A stretch of 64,000 nucleotides of DNA from Ascarosepion bandense (GCA_037127315.1 JBBBDQ010001293.1:2622501-2686500); one strand, 5' to 3'. Shown: positions 9,740-21,020, numbered from the stretch's first letter. Translations and numbers: made by a program. Notes: generated from the sequence alone by a model not told the origin.

Positions 9740-10460
9740 TAGAGCTATCTCGGATATTCATCAGTCTCTCAAGCCAACAATATCTTAGTCCTGTCTGAAG
9801 GTCATTTAAGTAGCATACTGCGTCTTAATAATTGGTTGATGCAGATGGTTGCTGGTAGACCAGCCGGTCTTGCGCCATGGCCTAGGTAACTAGAGCATTA
9901 GCCCACTCGGAAGTTCTTGTTTTGCTTACCAGTAATGTCCTGCAAAAAGCATTCTACAGAAACGCATAGTCAAAATACTATTTTCCCCAAAATCCACCAT
10001 AAATCGAGTTTTCACAATAGATTAGTCATTCCAGAAGGAAATTATATGTTAGTAAAGCATCTTTTTACTAAATCATTTTAAAACTCTTCATCATTATAGA
10101 AATTGTTTAAATATTTTTGCCTATTCATTATTCATGTGGTAATATTAAAATTTATAACCTTTTTATAGGGAAAAATTAGTCTCATACGAAGTCACAACAT
10201 TATGGATTTGCATCATTCTTGTTTGATTCTTGCTAGCGACAAGCAGTGTAGTCCGGTACAACCTGTCCCTGTTAGAGATAGAGTGATCTCCACAACCGTA
10301 TTAAAGGCAGTCTAACTTTGAGAAGGAAAACTTTAATGAAAACAGGAGTAAACTGTTTAAACCAAGTGCTTCTGGAATGCAGGATGACAGTCAGACGTAG
10401 GTGATATGACATGATAAACTCTATATTTGGCTTTTACACTCCCTTCGTGGAGCATAATAC
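9740..10460. other. unassigned sequence upstream of the HEATR3-like retrocopy
   Basis: I recognise no gene or repeat. It could include 5' untranslated sequence of the copied mRNA close to 10460. Confidence 0.3.
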
Positions 10461-10463
10461 GCA

Positions 10464-11420
10464 GTGACAAAACCGTGGCGAAAATATGGCAGAGAACATC
10501 TGCAGCCGACGGGCCTCGTCCCCGAAGGTGTTATGGATAGCGATGAATGTGTTTTGCCAAATGGGACTTCTATCGTTTATTTAACTGTTGACCCCAACCA
10601 TTACATCCGAAACAGTGCAGTTGAGTCATTGAGGAACCTTACTGTTGATGGTGGGTTTTCTGTCTGCAAGAAAATGTTAGAGAGAGATATGATGACGTCC
10701 CTTGTTGCGTTGTTCTCGAAGTATGATGTTGTCTGGGAACCCGACAATTTGGGCAAATAAAAAAGAGCCGGCTATATCATAGTGAACACTTATTTTCGGG
10801 CTGTAATTTTGCTCTTGAACCTCTTTGAGAATTCTAATACTGCAGTTTGCATTTTCAACAAAGAAAAACTTGTGATTGCTTTGGTCCAGTGTTTGCACCC
10901 AGATGTTTATGGCTACCCACTTTTTTTAGACATTGAGTATGTAGAAGCAATTAGTAGAAAGCAGTTAGTAGAAAATTGCCGAAAGCAAAATGACTAAGTT
11001 TTCAGATTTGATGTCTGCAGAATCCATGTCGATGTTTGAAATGATGCGGCATTCTCCAGTCAGAAATCAGGGTTAACGTTGTTCGAAATTTGTTTTCTTT
11101 TGGAAGTGCTATCCGATTCAATATCTGTCCAAAGCTCGTCGTTTCACCGTCTCCACACTCCCTTGCAAAACATACACACGACTCACGAGGTAAGTCAGGG
11201 AACATGGTATCGGAAAACTATCAGTGTCAGTCACTGCTACTCTTTCTGGAAATGTTGTAGATGAATATTAAGCTACTGAAAGACAATATTACAAATTTCC
11301 AAAACTGGTTTTGCATCACCCGTCACAAGGGTTATAATGAGACACGTTCTATTGTTGCCGTCTCCACCACAATATTTGGAAAAAAAATCGACTACGGGTC
11401 ACAAAACGTCTTGCAAGCAA
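10464..11420 (+). pseudogene. HEATR3-like processed pseudogene (5' part)
   Basis: The plus-strand frame from 10464 resembles the N-terminal armadillo/HEAT region of HEATR3, the adaptor that escorts ribosomal proteins uL18 and uL5 into the nucleus. Recognisable stretches are 'RNSAVESLRNLTVDGGF', 'ERDMMTSLVALFSKY', 'LLLNLFENSNTAV' and 'IFNKEKLVIALVQCL'. The same frame has TAA at 10758 and 10995. The start-like codon is GTG, not ATG, and the stretch around 10555-10600 looks as if residues between the basic N-terminus and the first repeat have been lost. From about 10999 similarity continues only weakly in another frame. Several exons' worth of protein are joined without introns, so it is most likely a retrocopy. 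An A-rich tract lies at 11419-11450. Family recall is from memory; a protein search would settle it. Confidence 0.7.
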
Positions 11421-11452
11421 AAAAAAAAAAAAGAAAAAAAAAAAGAAAAATA

Positions 11453-11970
11453 CATTCCTTTCCAGCTTCAATGTTCGCATACCTAATGCCATAAATGAGT
11501 TGTCTAAACCTGTCTCATTTGCCATTGAACAAAATATCAATGTCATTCAATAACACCATTATTTTTATCCTCATGTCAAAACGAATAAAACTAGAATATA
11601 AAAAATATTGAAAAGATAATCAATAATTTGAATGACCTAAACCAATTTAGATTCGGAGACGCTAAAAAAACATAGTATAAAATTATGCTCAGAATAAAAT
11701 TATTAAACTAAATGTAGATAATTAAAATACACATCTAGTTTGCAGGCGCGGGAAAGATTTTATTCTGCACAGGGTTATATAAACACACACCGCAAGTTGT
11801 TTCGGGAAGCCTCTCACCCATTGCAGGCAGTACGTAATGTCCATATATTAGAGTAGAACTTTGAAGGAAGGCCTGTTTGACACCCGCACTGTTGAAGTGA
11901 GTAAAAAGCTATGAAGGCTAAGTTTAGTGTTATCATTTAATTAGCTAATCAATTGCATTACTTTTTATCG
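11453..11970. other. unassigned sequence
   Basis: No gene or repeat recognised. The first 100 bases could be further HEATR3-like 3' sequence but I cannot align them. Confidence 0.3.
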
Positions 11971-11974
11971 CGTA

Positions 11975-12468
11975 CACCCTTTTGCTAATTAATTGAATAA
12001 ACTGCTTTATTTTCTTTCTTTATTTCTTTCTTTCTTTCTTTCTTTCATCTGCAATGGTATGTAGTAGTATGAATTTTTTGTTTAGCCCTGAAAAAATATT
12101 GGATCATCCGTGATTGCATCAGATTTTATCCCACCCAGACGCTATTGTCTCAACTGTCGATCATTGTCTGCGATGGGCGTTACTCCAAGAAAGCGTATGA
12201 AAATTGTAACGCTGCACGAATACACTGGCAAGCCTTACAGAGAGATCGTGAATATTTTTGGCGTCAGCCTTTCAATTGTCACTCGGTCAACAACAAAAAA
12301 AAAATTAATCAAACAGGATCCATCAGTCTAAAGCATAAATAAAAATACGGTGGGAAGAGAAAAAAAAGAAACAACGCCAAGAGATGACGTATACGTGATA
12401 AGTGAAAGTATGAAAGATCCTAGAAAGACATTTTAAGTTTTGTTTGTATTTACTTGCACGAGGGTGTA
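11975..12468 (+). mobile_element. Tc1-like element, internally deleted, copy 2
   Basis: Begins 'cacccttttgctaattaatt' and ends 'acttgcacgagggtg', inverted relatives of the 268-812 ends, each next to a TA. The interior encodes, in two overlapping frames, the N-terminal helix-turn-helix of a Tc1-type transposase ('RKRMKIVTLHEYTGKPYREI'), matching the minus-strand frame at 290-570. The catalytic domain is absent. A (TTTC)n run at 12011-12047 lies near the left end. Confidence 0.8.
12011..12047. repeat. (TTTC)n microsatellite
   Basis: About nine TTTC units within the Tc1-like element and absent from the related copy at 268-812. Confidence 0.9.
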
Positions 12469-12589
12469 CATTGAACATTACACAGTGATAATTCAGCTCA
12501 CATACTCATAACTAACAAATCGCTCAGTAACTTCCGAGCCTAACTAAAAAGACACTAACTTTTAGGTAAAATTCATTTATTGACATAGT

Positions 12590-13077
12590 CTCCTTCTAGG
12601 GTGATATACTGGTTCTAACGCTTCTCTAACAATTTGATACCATTTTTATAGAACGGTTTGACTTTGGCCTCAAAATACGACTCAGTTTCTGATATCACTT
12701 CTTCATTGCAGCAAAATTTTTTTCCCTGGAGCATTCTTTTGAGTTCTGCAAACAGCCAGACGTCGTTGTGGGACAGATCTGGAGAATAGGGTGGATGCAG
12801 ACGCAAGTCGAAGTTCAGTTCATGTACTTTTGCCATCGTTGCGATTGACATATGACACGGTGCGTTGTCTTGGTAAAAGATCACACTTATCTTCCGAATA
12901 ACACTTATAAAGCCATTGCTTTGCTTGAACAGTACTATTTCCATCAAATAACAATGCTTTATCAGCACACGGAATTAATATTTTTCCATTGTTTTGAAAA
13001 TTTGCAACAGTAACTTCACTTAAATAACTAATTTGTAAACTAATAATCCGATTGGTCCAAAATTTGTCAAGTGTCAT
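12590..13077 (-). pseudogene. mariner transposase remnant (C-terminal half)
   Basis: The minus strand encodes the catalytic core end of a mariner DD34D-type transposase: 'FYQDNAPCHMS' (second Asp), 'LHPPYSPDLSHNDVWLF' (third Asp region, with Ala replaced by Ser-His and an altered motif), and 'SETESYFEAK', 'FYKNGIKLLEKR' at the end. The two ORFs are in different frames, so at least one frameshift is present. The first catalytic Asp and the N-terminal DNA-binding domain are missing. I could not define both terminal repeats. Confidence 0.85.
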
Positions 13078-13819
13078 CTGAAGGTTAGTACTTTAGAAAA
13101 AATCATATGGATTTTTTTTAGTAGCGTTATATATGTGTCAGACCCGGGACTAATTAAATGACGTGTTACATGTCAGGGGTTGGAATTATTGATCCATCTA
13201 CTAACAAGTTCAAAAGAATAAACATAGCAAAGAGAAATTGATTTGCAACGATGGGCTGAAATTTCAATTAAACCTTACAATTTATCTTCTTAATATATGC
13301 AAATGAGACTTATTTGCAGCAAGGTTGATAGAAGATGGCAGATTTTGTTTTCTTTTCTAGATCACGCCGCACAGTACACGAGACCCGTTCGTACTCAGTT
13401 CACGATTCCTATCTCTTAGTTCAGTTATCGACTGTAAAATATCTTTTAAATCGATGATAGAGTAATTGGGTATAATCAAAATTTTCCCCAATATTTTAAG
13501 TAGGTAGTGATTTAAATGTCAATTTCTTCGCTTGTTGGTCTGTCACCGAAACTAGTGACCCGACCAGTAAATTTATTCTATCGATTATAGAGTGACCATT
13601 CTAAGGGATGGTATGGTGAAATTCTTTTTATCTGATGTTTGGTTCAATGGCTACAGAGCAAGCCTGTTTGATTTCCCGATTGGTCGATAAGGTATTAAGT
13701 CGGAACGCAAACTTAATAACATAATTATTTTACTTTGAAGGTCAAAATCAAAAGAGTAGTAAATATTCCTACTTTTTATTTTAACGTTTCATTATATATA
13801 TATATATATAAATAAAAAG

Positions 13820-13855
<36 letters not shown>

Positions 13856-14070
13856 CTTTTTATTTTTTTGAGCACATTAAATTTATCGAAAGCAAGCCTA
13901 TATAATTTGATTTCGACTGACCTGTAATGTTCTGGTTTATAACATAAATATAAGGTATATTGACTCAGTCGATGCCGAAAAAAGAACTTTTCTAGTTGCT
14001 ATAAATTGAACTCATGTTACGGTTCGATTTAAAATCTCCTGAATGAACTTATACGAAGTTTGTGTAATGT
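13078..14070. other. unassigned AT-rich sequence with a (TA)n run
   Basis: No gene seen. Two (TA)n runs at 13792-13810 and 13822-13853 are separated by 'aataaaaagta'. Confidence 0.4.
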
Positions 14071-14074
14071 TTAG

Positions 14075-14195
14075 CGAGCGTGTAACTAGTTCAACTTCTG
14101 TTACACTCACTTTTACACAAATACACTTGGAAATGTATGAATACGTCTCTTCCCCCAATTATATTTTAAACAGAAATTTATACTGGGCTCTTTAG
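14075..14195 (+). mobile_element. SINE body remnant
   Basis: Contains 'ttacactcacttttacacaa', 'acacttggaaatgtatgaat' and 'cgtctcttcccccaattat', the body shared by the S1 and 5S-headed SINEs. The head is not recognisable. Confidence 0.55.
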
Positions 14196-14640
14196 TCGTG
14201 AGTGGCACCCAGTCTATGAGAATGATGTCTCCAAATTCAGACCGCTTCGATATACTATACAGAAATTCTTAGACATGTAGTATGTAAAACGAATACATGA
14301 TAGATCAAAACGGCTACGAATGATTCCATTGAAGAAGGATTATCCTTTTTGCTGTTGGCACCAACTGAAATTGGACCAAGGAAAGATGAGTGTATAGATC
14401 GATAGATGAATGCAAAGACTTCCACCTGGATATTAGATTCTTCGCTCACCTTCATTCTTAATTTTAATTTCCCTCCAAATCGTTTCGAAGACAAAATTGG
14501 AAGAAAAAATGACATGATAGATGATTTTGCATGACATCTATACCCAGTATGGCTCGACCTTGTGGATAAAGATTGATTCTCAAAATAGATGCAAAGAGAC
14601 GGAAGTATTGTTTTGCATTAAAGGCAGTCATTGAGTAAGA
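14196..14640. other. unassigned sequence
   Basis: No convincing gene. The 86-residue minus-strand frame at 14255-14515 has no recognised motif. Confidence 0.35.
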
Positions 14641-14669
14641 GGACTGTTGTGGCTCTTAAAGCATCCATA

Positions 14670-14885
14670 ATATTCATATCAACCATATCCATTACATTCG
14701 TAACGTCATATCCATTATATTCATTAACGTATATTCATTATATTATATTCATATATATATTATTATCTAAAATATATATTATATTATTATATATAATATA
14801 TATTATATATATTATTATATTATATTCATATTATATTATTCATTAACGTATATTCATTATATTATATTCATTATTCGTAACGTCA
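14670..14885. repeat. AT-rich degenerate tandem repeat
   Basis: Repeated 'cattatattcattaacgta' and 'cgtaacgtcatatc' motifs interleaved with TA-rich runs. Confidence 0.8.
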
Positions 14886-14925
14886 TATCTAAATCTAAAT
14901 CTAAGCTTATTTATAAATGGAACTT

Positions 14926-15185
14926 TGTCTCTGTGTGTGTGTGTGTTATCTGTGTGTGTGTTTGTATGTGTGTGTCCGTTACCTATAGACTCCGAAACGG
15001 CTGAACCGATTTTCTTGAAAATTTACACAGTTATACTTTAAGCCTCTGTGAGTGTTCTTAGGTGGGTTTTGTGTCGAGAAGGAGTGGTCCGATTTTAATC
15101 AAATTTGATACTCTCATACACAAAGACATAAGAAACGATATTCAGAAGTTTCAAGGTTGCAGTTCTTACAATAGTGCATAAAATG

Positions 15186-15256
<71 letters not shown>

Positions 15257-15435
15257 AGATGTTTGTGTGTGTGTCTGTTTATCTGTCTGTATGTCCTTTA
15301 TACAAATTCACAATTTTTATCCGATTTTCACCAAACTTCACACAAATATTCTTTAGGTTGAGTCTGAGCTCCAGGACCATGGGTTAGTTTTAAATCTTTC
15401 ATTAGATCCGAGCAACGCCGGGCTATACTGCTAGT
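14926..15435 (+). mobile_element. Helitron-like 3' region (two partial copies)
   Basis: The first part has a GT-rich run followed by 'actccgaaacggctgaacc', and the second a GT-rich run, 'ccgattttcaccaaacttca' and a terminus 'ccgagcaacgccgggctata' then 'ctgctagt'. Ending in CTAGT shortly after a small GC hairpin fits the Helitron 3' signature (hairpin plus CTRR before T), and the 'cggctgaaccga' sentence is common near Helitron-related ends in animals. A (TA)n run at 15186-15253 separates the two parts. The frame 15174-15356 is microsatellite translation. Confidence 0.45.
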
Positions 15436-15539
15436 CCATTATATTCGTAATGTTAAATAAGTTCGACGTTTCATTTGGAAAAAAGTCTTTGCACAACGAA
15501 AAAGAAAAGTGTCAAGCTTTCTTATATATATATATATAT

Positions 15540-16025
15540 TTTTTTTTATAAGCGTTTCACCCCGAGCAAGGCATGTCACTGCCACTACTGTGCAGGGGGC
15601 TACGTAGAGTGGAGAAAGGCTGATTAAATATAGGAAACAACAGAGGGTGGGTGATAGGTGGGTGAGGATACCGAGAATGAGGGTTGGGTAGATGAGAGTG
15701 TTGTGAGAATAGTTGGGAGTTAGTGTGATAGGAGGTGTCTATTGACCCTACATTTAAACACCTGGAGATTGTAACTGTCGGGAAAGCAGACTTGTGGAAG
15801 GGAGTTCCACAGGCGGGAAGCGCGAGAAAAGAAGCTGTTGGAGTAGAATTTACGGTTACATCTTATTTGTTTAACTGTAAAAGGGTGGGACCTAGTTGCT
15901 AATCTAGTATCTCGTGTAAATTCGTGCTTAGGCGGCACCAGTGATCTAAGCTCATCGGAGCAGAAGCCATGAAAGTACTTGTAGAAGAGGCACAGGGAAG
16001 CTACATCACGCCGGTGTGAGAGCGG
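15540..16025 (-). pseudogene. LINE family B, C-terminal RT and 3' UTR
   Basis: The minus-strand ORF 15938-15720 encodes the end of a Jockey/CR1-like polymerase ('ATRSHPFTVKQIRCNRKFYS', 'FFSRASRLWNSLP', 'CFPDSYNLQVFK'). The 3' UTR follows leftward and ends at 15560 with the complement of 'gccttgctcggggtgaaac' and a T-rich stretch (A tail). The 5' side is truncated at about 16025. Confidence 0.88.
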
Positions 16026-16184
16026 CTACTACGTAGTTTAATTTTCAAGTCCTTTTTTTCAATAGGGAATATCAATCATGGAGATTGAATAACACACAAT
16101 TAAAAGATCATGCCAAAAATTTAGGTAACAGCTATGCCTGAAGTAGCATCCTCGTGAATTAATTTATAGGTAAGCAAAGGCCCG

Positions 16185-16360
16185 GTTTAAATGAGAGCGA
16201 AATAAGGTAGACAAATGTCCACTTTACACAAGAGTAAAAAGAAAGGTAGACAAAACCCGAGTTGACACGTGCCTCAAAAAGGTAGTCATAGGCACACTTT
16301 AAACGAATGCAAAAAAGGGAGACATATGTCTACTTTACAAGCGACACAAAAAGATAGACA
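16185..16360. repeat. degenerate ~55-60-bp tandem repeat
   Basis: Recurring 'aggtagacaaa', 'ggtagtcatag', 'gggagacatatg' with 'ccactttaca', 'acactttaaa', 'ctactttaca' at regular spacing. It is followed by 'gacattatatgaaat' repeats to 16430. Confidence 0.6.
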
Positions 16361-16604
16361 TTATATGAAATGAATTATATATATATATGACATTATATGA
16401 AATTATATGACATTATATGAAATATCTAAAAGTTAGACATCTTTTATGTGCTGTGTCCTTTCATGACTGTTGATGGTACCTTCCTATGAGGAATGAACTC
16501 TTCCTCTTGCTATATACCTGCTTGACTTCCAAGGAGCAGTAAAAAATAGTTAAGAGCAGTCAACAGTAGCAGTTACGAGTTTTTAAAAACAGATGCTAGT
16601 CAGT

Positions 16605-16912
16605 CAGTCAGTTAAGTGTCATGAGCGATACACGCTTGGGCGATCACGTCTGGAAAGAGACATGACTGACTGGGCAGAAGATTATCCCGCAGTAGGTTGC
16701 CATTGCTTTCTGCGGTAGACTGGTTGCCGACCAAGGCTATAGAACCCAATCTGTCCTATTATTTAATCCATAACTGAAGGGAAGAGATGGATTAATACCT
16801 TTCCCAAGGGTATTTGCGCGTAAGTGTATGCAAGGATTTCAACTGGAATTCGAACTCGGTTCCCCGAGTTCTTGTTCCGAGCCGATATCCAATGCGCCAC
16901 AACGCACATTAG
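16605..16912 (-). mobile_element. tRNA-derived SINE (family S1)
   Basis: A nearly complete copy. On the minus strand it starts 'gcgttgtggcgcattgg' (A box), has B box 'gagttcgaattccag', the body 'gggaaaggtattaatcc' and 'acagattgggttctatagcc', and ends at 16605 with the complement of 'cacttaactgactgac'. Confidence 0.92.
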
Positions 16913-16920
16913 TAAGGCAG

Positions 16921-17098
16921 CCTAATAATACCTTCGGACCTACTTATTTCTATATTACTTATTACTAACAATTTTTGGAATATCTTGTTATACTAATACA
17001 CTGTTTTAAACTTTCCCTTTTTTTCCGTGTGTCACTTCCGGCGCAAACCGGTCACTACAATTTTGCAGCGAAGTTTCACCACAACTCCACAACAATGA
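16921..17098 (-). mobile_element. LTR-like fragment L1
   Basis: The minus strand begins 'tgttgtggagttgtggtga', then 'cttcgctgcaaaattgtagt', 'gaccgg' and 'acagtgtattagtataacaa'. The same block is at 24892-25200 on the plus strand. The TG start and position within a family A LINE are consistent with an LTR end, but only part is present and internal retroviral-type genes are absent. Confidence 0.45.
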
Positions 17099-17099
17099 C

Positions 17100-17811
17100 G
17101 TAGGCGATCATTACCTTCCACATCTTCTCATCATTTGTAGCTCTTAACACGCTTTCTTTTGTTACTCCTCCTAGCTCTGTCATCCATTTGCTCAAGCCCA
17201 TCAAGTATGTTATGCGATGTTTTCCCTGTCTCCCTTTCTCGCTATCGGTCTTGTGAGTATCAGATTCTCTAAGCTATTCCTCCTCATTACATATTCTGAA
17301 AATTCAACTGTCTTTTTCTCATGTTAACTAGAAGTTCCTTTTTCGTTTCGATCCTCTCCAAAACCTCGTCGTTGCTCAGGTGTTTGGTCCATGATATCCT
17401 CAGCATCTTTCAAATGTTGTTTGCTTCAAGTCTCTCCTTTATCTTTGATGATTTGTCCAGCATTCGCTGCCATAATGAAGATCAGACATCACATAACAAC
17501 CCAGTACTCTCTTTTTGTTTCCAAGAAAATTTTCCTTTCTCTCAATACTCTACCCAGCATTTGGAATGAATCGTTCGCCATGCCAATACGCCGTCGGATC
17601 TCAGTGTCGCACTTTACGCCCCTGTTAGAACATTTCCCAGTTATTTAAATATCTGTACCTGCTTGATTTCAGTATCTCCAACTTGTAGTTGGCATTTTGG
17701 GCTACTGTTTTACAGATGACCATGATTCGATTTTCCTGTAGTTTATGTTTAGTCCTTTCTTTTCGCTTTCTTTTTGCTTTTGCTATCCTGTAGTTTCCTA
17801 TCGGCACTCTA
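17100..17811 (-). pseudogene. LINE family A, RT C-terminal part and 3' end
   Basis: On the minus strand from 17811 leftward: 'KLQDSKSKK', 'SNHGHL', 'CQLQVGDTEIKQVQIFK', 'LGNVLTGA', a degenerate 'DCY..S' region, 'ERLEANN', 'EFSEYVMRRNSLENLILT' and, at 17100-17150, the complement of the family A 3' end. Many frameshifts and stops. Its upstream part continues at 19112-19290 across the mariner insertion. Confidence 0.82.
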
Positions 17812-19111
17812 CAGGGTGGGGCAGAGCAACTTGTTTATTAGGAATAACAAATAAAACAAAATTAATGCAGATATACATGTAATTCTTTAAACAGAATCAG
17901 TAACATTTATAATTTAAATATTATGTTTTACAAGCTTTAAGGATGATATCAGTCAGATGGCGTCCATTCTGCTCAATACACTGGGTTAATCGTACTCTGG
18001 AGTTTCGGTCAACTTTTTCCTGCATATTGGTGGGTATGTTGGCGACAGCTTGACGAACGTTGTTCTTCAGGTGAGCCAGGGTGTTGGGACGATCGTTGTA
18101 AACAATTGACTTCAGATAGCCCCATATAAAATAATCGTAGGGTGATAAATCAGGGGACCGAGCTGGCCAATGCAGGGATGAGGTGTCCTGGAAAGTTCTG
18201 GTGCAAAACTGTTATTGACACGCGCGCTGTGTGTGCCGTGGCACCGTCCTGCTGGAACCATACATCTCTAACACCCATCTAATTCAGTGTTGGTAGAAAA
18301 AACTCATTGATCGTGCTGACGTAACGTTCAGATGTCACTGATACTACCTGTTCGTTTTCTTCAAAATCCTTGGGCCAGTTATGGCAATTCGTGATGGTGC
18401 ACACCAAACAGTTACACGTTCTGCGTGTAGAGGACGTTGATGAAGTTCTCTGGGGTTTTCAAGGCTCCAATAGAGTATGTTTTGCTTATTTAAAGATTCC
18501 TAAAGATGAAAGTGACCCTCATCAATATAGAAAACAAGTGTGTCATCAGGCAAGCCAGGAAGCGTCTCACAAGCATTTTCACAAGCAACAAAATCGCGTG
18601 GATTAAGTTCCTGTATCACATCTAATTTGTAGGGATGAAATTTCAATGTTTCATGAAGAATTCATCTCACAGAACGAGCAGACAACCTTAAAGCAGATGC
18701 ATGTTTGCGGGAAAACCGTTAGGGGGTCTCAAAACATTGTCTCACCGCTTCAATGTTTTGGGATGACCTAGTTGTTTGTGGGAGGCCAAATTTCTTTTTT
18801 ACATCACCAGTTTCCCTGAAGTTGTTTACCCAGGAAACAATCGACTGCCGGCCAGGAGCATGACCACGGGGAGCAATACGGAAATGTTGACGAAATTCAC
18901 GTTGCGTGGCGACGATTGAGCCAGCGCTTGAAAAATATGCCTCAACAGCAAAAGCTCCTTCCAACTTGGTCTACTTCATGATGCGCAAGGTAAACAGAAA
19001 CAAACTTTAAAACTGGCACTTTCGAGTAAGCCCCCCCCCCCACTATCCTCGGAGCAACCATCGCTTCAGGTAGCCAAATTCAAGTCAGTAAGTTGCTCTG
19101 CTCCACTTTGT
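17812..19111 (-). pseudogene. mariner-like transposon, near full length, dead
   Basis: Terminal repeats 'cagggtggggcagagcaact' (left) and 'aagttgctctgctccacttt' (right) are inverted and flanked by TA. Length is ~1.3 kb, normal for a complete mariner-type element. The minus strand encodes a helix-turn-helix region ('STVATQREFRQHF'-like, then 'APGRQSIVSWVNNFRETGDV') in 18964-18719, and degenerate catalytic parts: 'VFYIDEGHFHL' (first Asp), 'VWFQQDGATAHTARVS' (second Asp) and 'PPDLSPYDYFIWGYLKS' (third Asp). Several frameshifts and stops, including around 18280 and 18480, disable it. It sits inside a family A LINE. Confidence 0.88.
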
Positions 19112-19290
19112 ACTTCTGCGTATGTTATATTGTTCAGATTGTGGCTGTCAGTGATGAATCCTGGAAGGACTTCTAGTTTTCTCAGAATTACCTCGCTGTA
19201 TATGTTAAATAGATATTGTCTTACACCCCCTTTCTATTTTTGTATATTTGCTGAACTCATTTTCTGTCCGCATGCAGGCTGTTTGCTGCT
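19112..19290 (-). pseudogene. LINE family A, RT core (upstream half)
   Basis: On the minus strand: 'KGGVRQYLFNIYSEVILRKL', 'LPGFITDSHNLNNITYAE', the conserved palm region just before the catalytic Y-x-D-D. The mariner-like element entered immediately after the first residues of that motif. It continues at 17811. Confidence 0.82.
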
Positions 19291-19299
19291 CGTGTAGAT

Positions 19300-19620
19300 T
19301 TAGGAGAAAGTGCTAAAAAGTTATCAATCTGACCCCCTTTCCAAAATCTGAAAAAATATTTAATTTTTTCTTTTCTGAAAGAACCAATTGCACAATCTTA
19401 GAACTTTTCAGCATTACGAGATTTGTATTTCGAGACACATGCGTTAATATTTATTATTTTTATGCATTGTATAAATTTCCATTTTCTTCAGGAATTTTAT
19501 TGCAAATTATTTACGATCGAGATGAAACACTCTTAGACAAAAGTGAAAAAGTATAAATTTGCGAAATACTTAAGAATTCATTCTTGAACTCATATTTGGC
19601 TTTGTTTACGTTGTATTTCT
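19300..19620. other. unassigned sequence
   Basis: No recognisable gene or repeat. Confidence 0.3.
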
Positions 19621-19621
19621 G

Positions 19622-19835
19622 TCAGTTAACTCCCAAACGTGATACACGGTTGGGCGATCATGTCTCTTTCGATCCATGACCGATTAGGCAGAATATTTTC
19701 ACGGAGTAGATTAATATTTTTTCTACAGTAGACTGGTTGCCAACCAACGCCATAGAATCTAATCAGTCCTGCTATTTGACCCATAGCTGAAGGGAGAACG
19801 TATTCAACTGGAATTAGAACTCGGCTTTAATGAAT
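19622..19835 (-). mobile_element. SINE S1, internally deleted
   Basis: Shows complements of the S1 end ('gatacacggttgggcgatca'), middle ('gactggttgccaaccaac') and part of the B box ('attagaactcgg'). The stretch normally holding 'ggattaatacctttccc' is gone. Confidence 0.75.
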
Positions 19836-20239
19836 TCAATGACTGTCTAGAGATATATATAGAAAAATTTAATATTAATTATGGAAGACATCTTGCAAAA
19901 TATCTGTCTCTGAAGCCAATGAAATGTGAAGTAATTTTATCACACTCTCGTTGGCAGAAGGCCAAGTTTATCCTCAATCAGTTAAACGATGCGTACCTCT
20001 ATTCAATTTCGTCATTAAATTAAAGGTCCTGACATTACGATTTAGTCTTTTTTATTTGCAGTATCCTTTTGGAATGTTGGCAATCATGGTTCTCCACAAC
20101 TTCCTATTAATAAATTTGGTCATTTTGCTAGATCTTCCATTGAATACTGAAAAAAAAGATAAGGCCATTAACGAGATAAATTAAAACGGAACCAAATTTA
20201 GCAAAATGATATTTTGATTCCAACAGCTAAAACAATTTC

Positions 20240-20370
20240 AGGGGCTCACAGCCATGTAATGTTGAAACAATAGTTCCCTTATGATCATTGCAGTTAAGCA
20301 ATATCGAGCTTGATCAGTAAATTGATGGGTGACTGCTTGGCTATACCAATGTAGACACCGGCCTAGTTTA
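20240..20370 (+). mobile_element. 5S rRNA-derived sequence, copy 2
   Basis: Reads 'cacagccatgtaatgttgaa', 'gcagttaagcaat', 'gagcttgatcagtaa', 'tgatgggtgactgcttggc' and 'ataccaatgtagaca'. This aligns with the full 5S rRNA order, about 75-80 percent by eye. No SINE body is clear downstream. Confidence 0.72.
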
Positions 20371-20399
20371 TGCGAATGTAATGATTTTATTTTTAATCA

Positions 20400-20575
20400 T
20401 ATCACCTCGAGCAAGGCGGTAACGGCACTGATGTGCAGGGGGCTACGTTAGAGTGAAACGATTGGAAAAGAGAAAGCCAGAAACCACATCCTAAACAGGG
20501 AACAAGGGATGAGCCTCTACACCTGTTCAATAGACGTGGGTGGAGTGGGAACCGGGCGATATGAGCGTCACAATA
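20400..20575 (-). mobile_element. LINE family B variant 3' end
   Basis: On the plus strand: 'cacctcgagcaaggcggtaa', 'gatgtgcagggggctacg', then the variant UTR 'catcctaaacagggaacaag', 'ttcaatagacgtgggtggag'. The same variant is at 30590-31140 and 40555-40745. The overlapping ORF is spurious. Confidence 0.75.
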
Positions 20576-20599
20576 GCACACATTGGCCCAGTTTACACT

Positions 20600-21020
20600 T
20601 TTGTCAAATCCCAATTTCAGCGCTAATAACTACTACGCTATGATTAGACAGAAAAGGGAAATTCATAGCTGTCATTTAAATAAGCTTACGTCTTTTTTCC
20701 TTTCTTATCTGTTTCAAACTTTTTCCCGTTACTTTTGTCTTGTCAAACAAAAGAAATTTCCTTAAACGTCTCTGTGGATTTAACACTGTCATGTATAAAA
20801 TAACTCAATCTCAATATATACACAGCACCTAATCAGAGTCAAATTCTCTCATGAGCCTCCTGCCACTAAATTCTGTCAATAGTTTTCCTTGTCAATACTA
20901 GTCCCCCTCTTTGCTCTCTTTACAATGTGTCGTACTTTATTATGCTAGTCAAGTTGTTCGAAATAAAATTGGAATTAACCAACCGATGTATGTTAAATTT
21001 TCAGTCGATAAATATATCAA
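20600..21020. other. unassigned sequence
   Basis: No gene or repeat recognised. Confidence 0.3.

Noticed and set aside
9433..9798. 121-residue ORF with Tyr runs
   Set aside because: Translation of ATT microsatellites within a tandem duplication.
20240..20370. Functional 5S rRNA gene
   Set aside because: Too many changes from 5S, no tandem array and no clean terminator; other copies have a SINE body.
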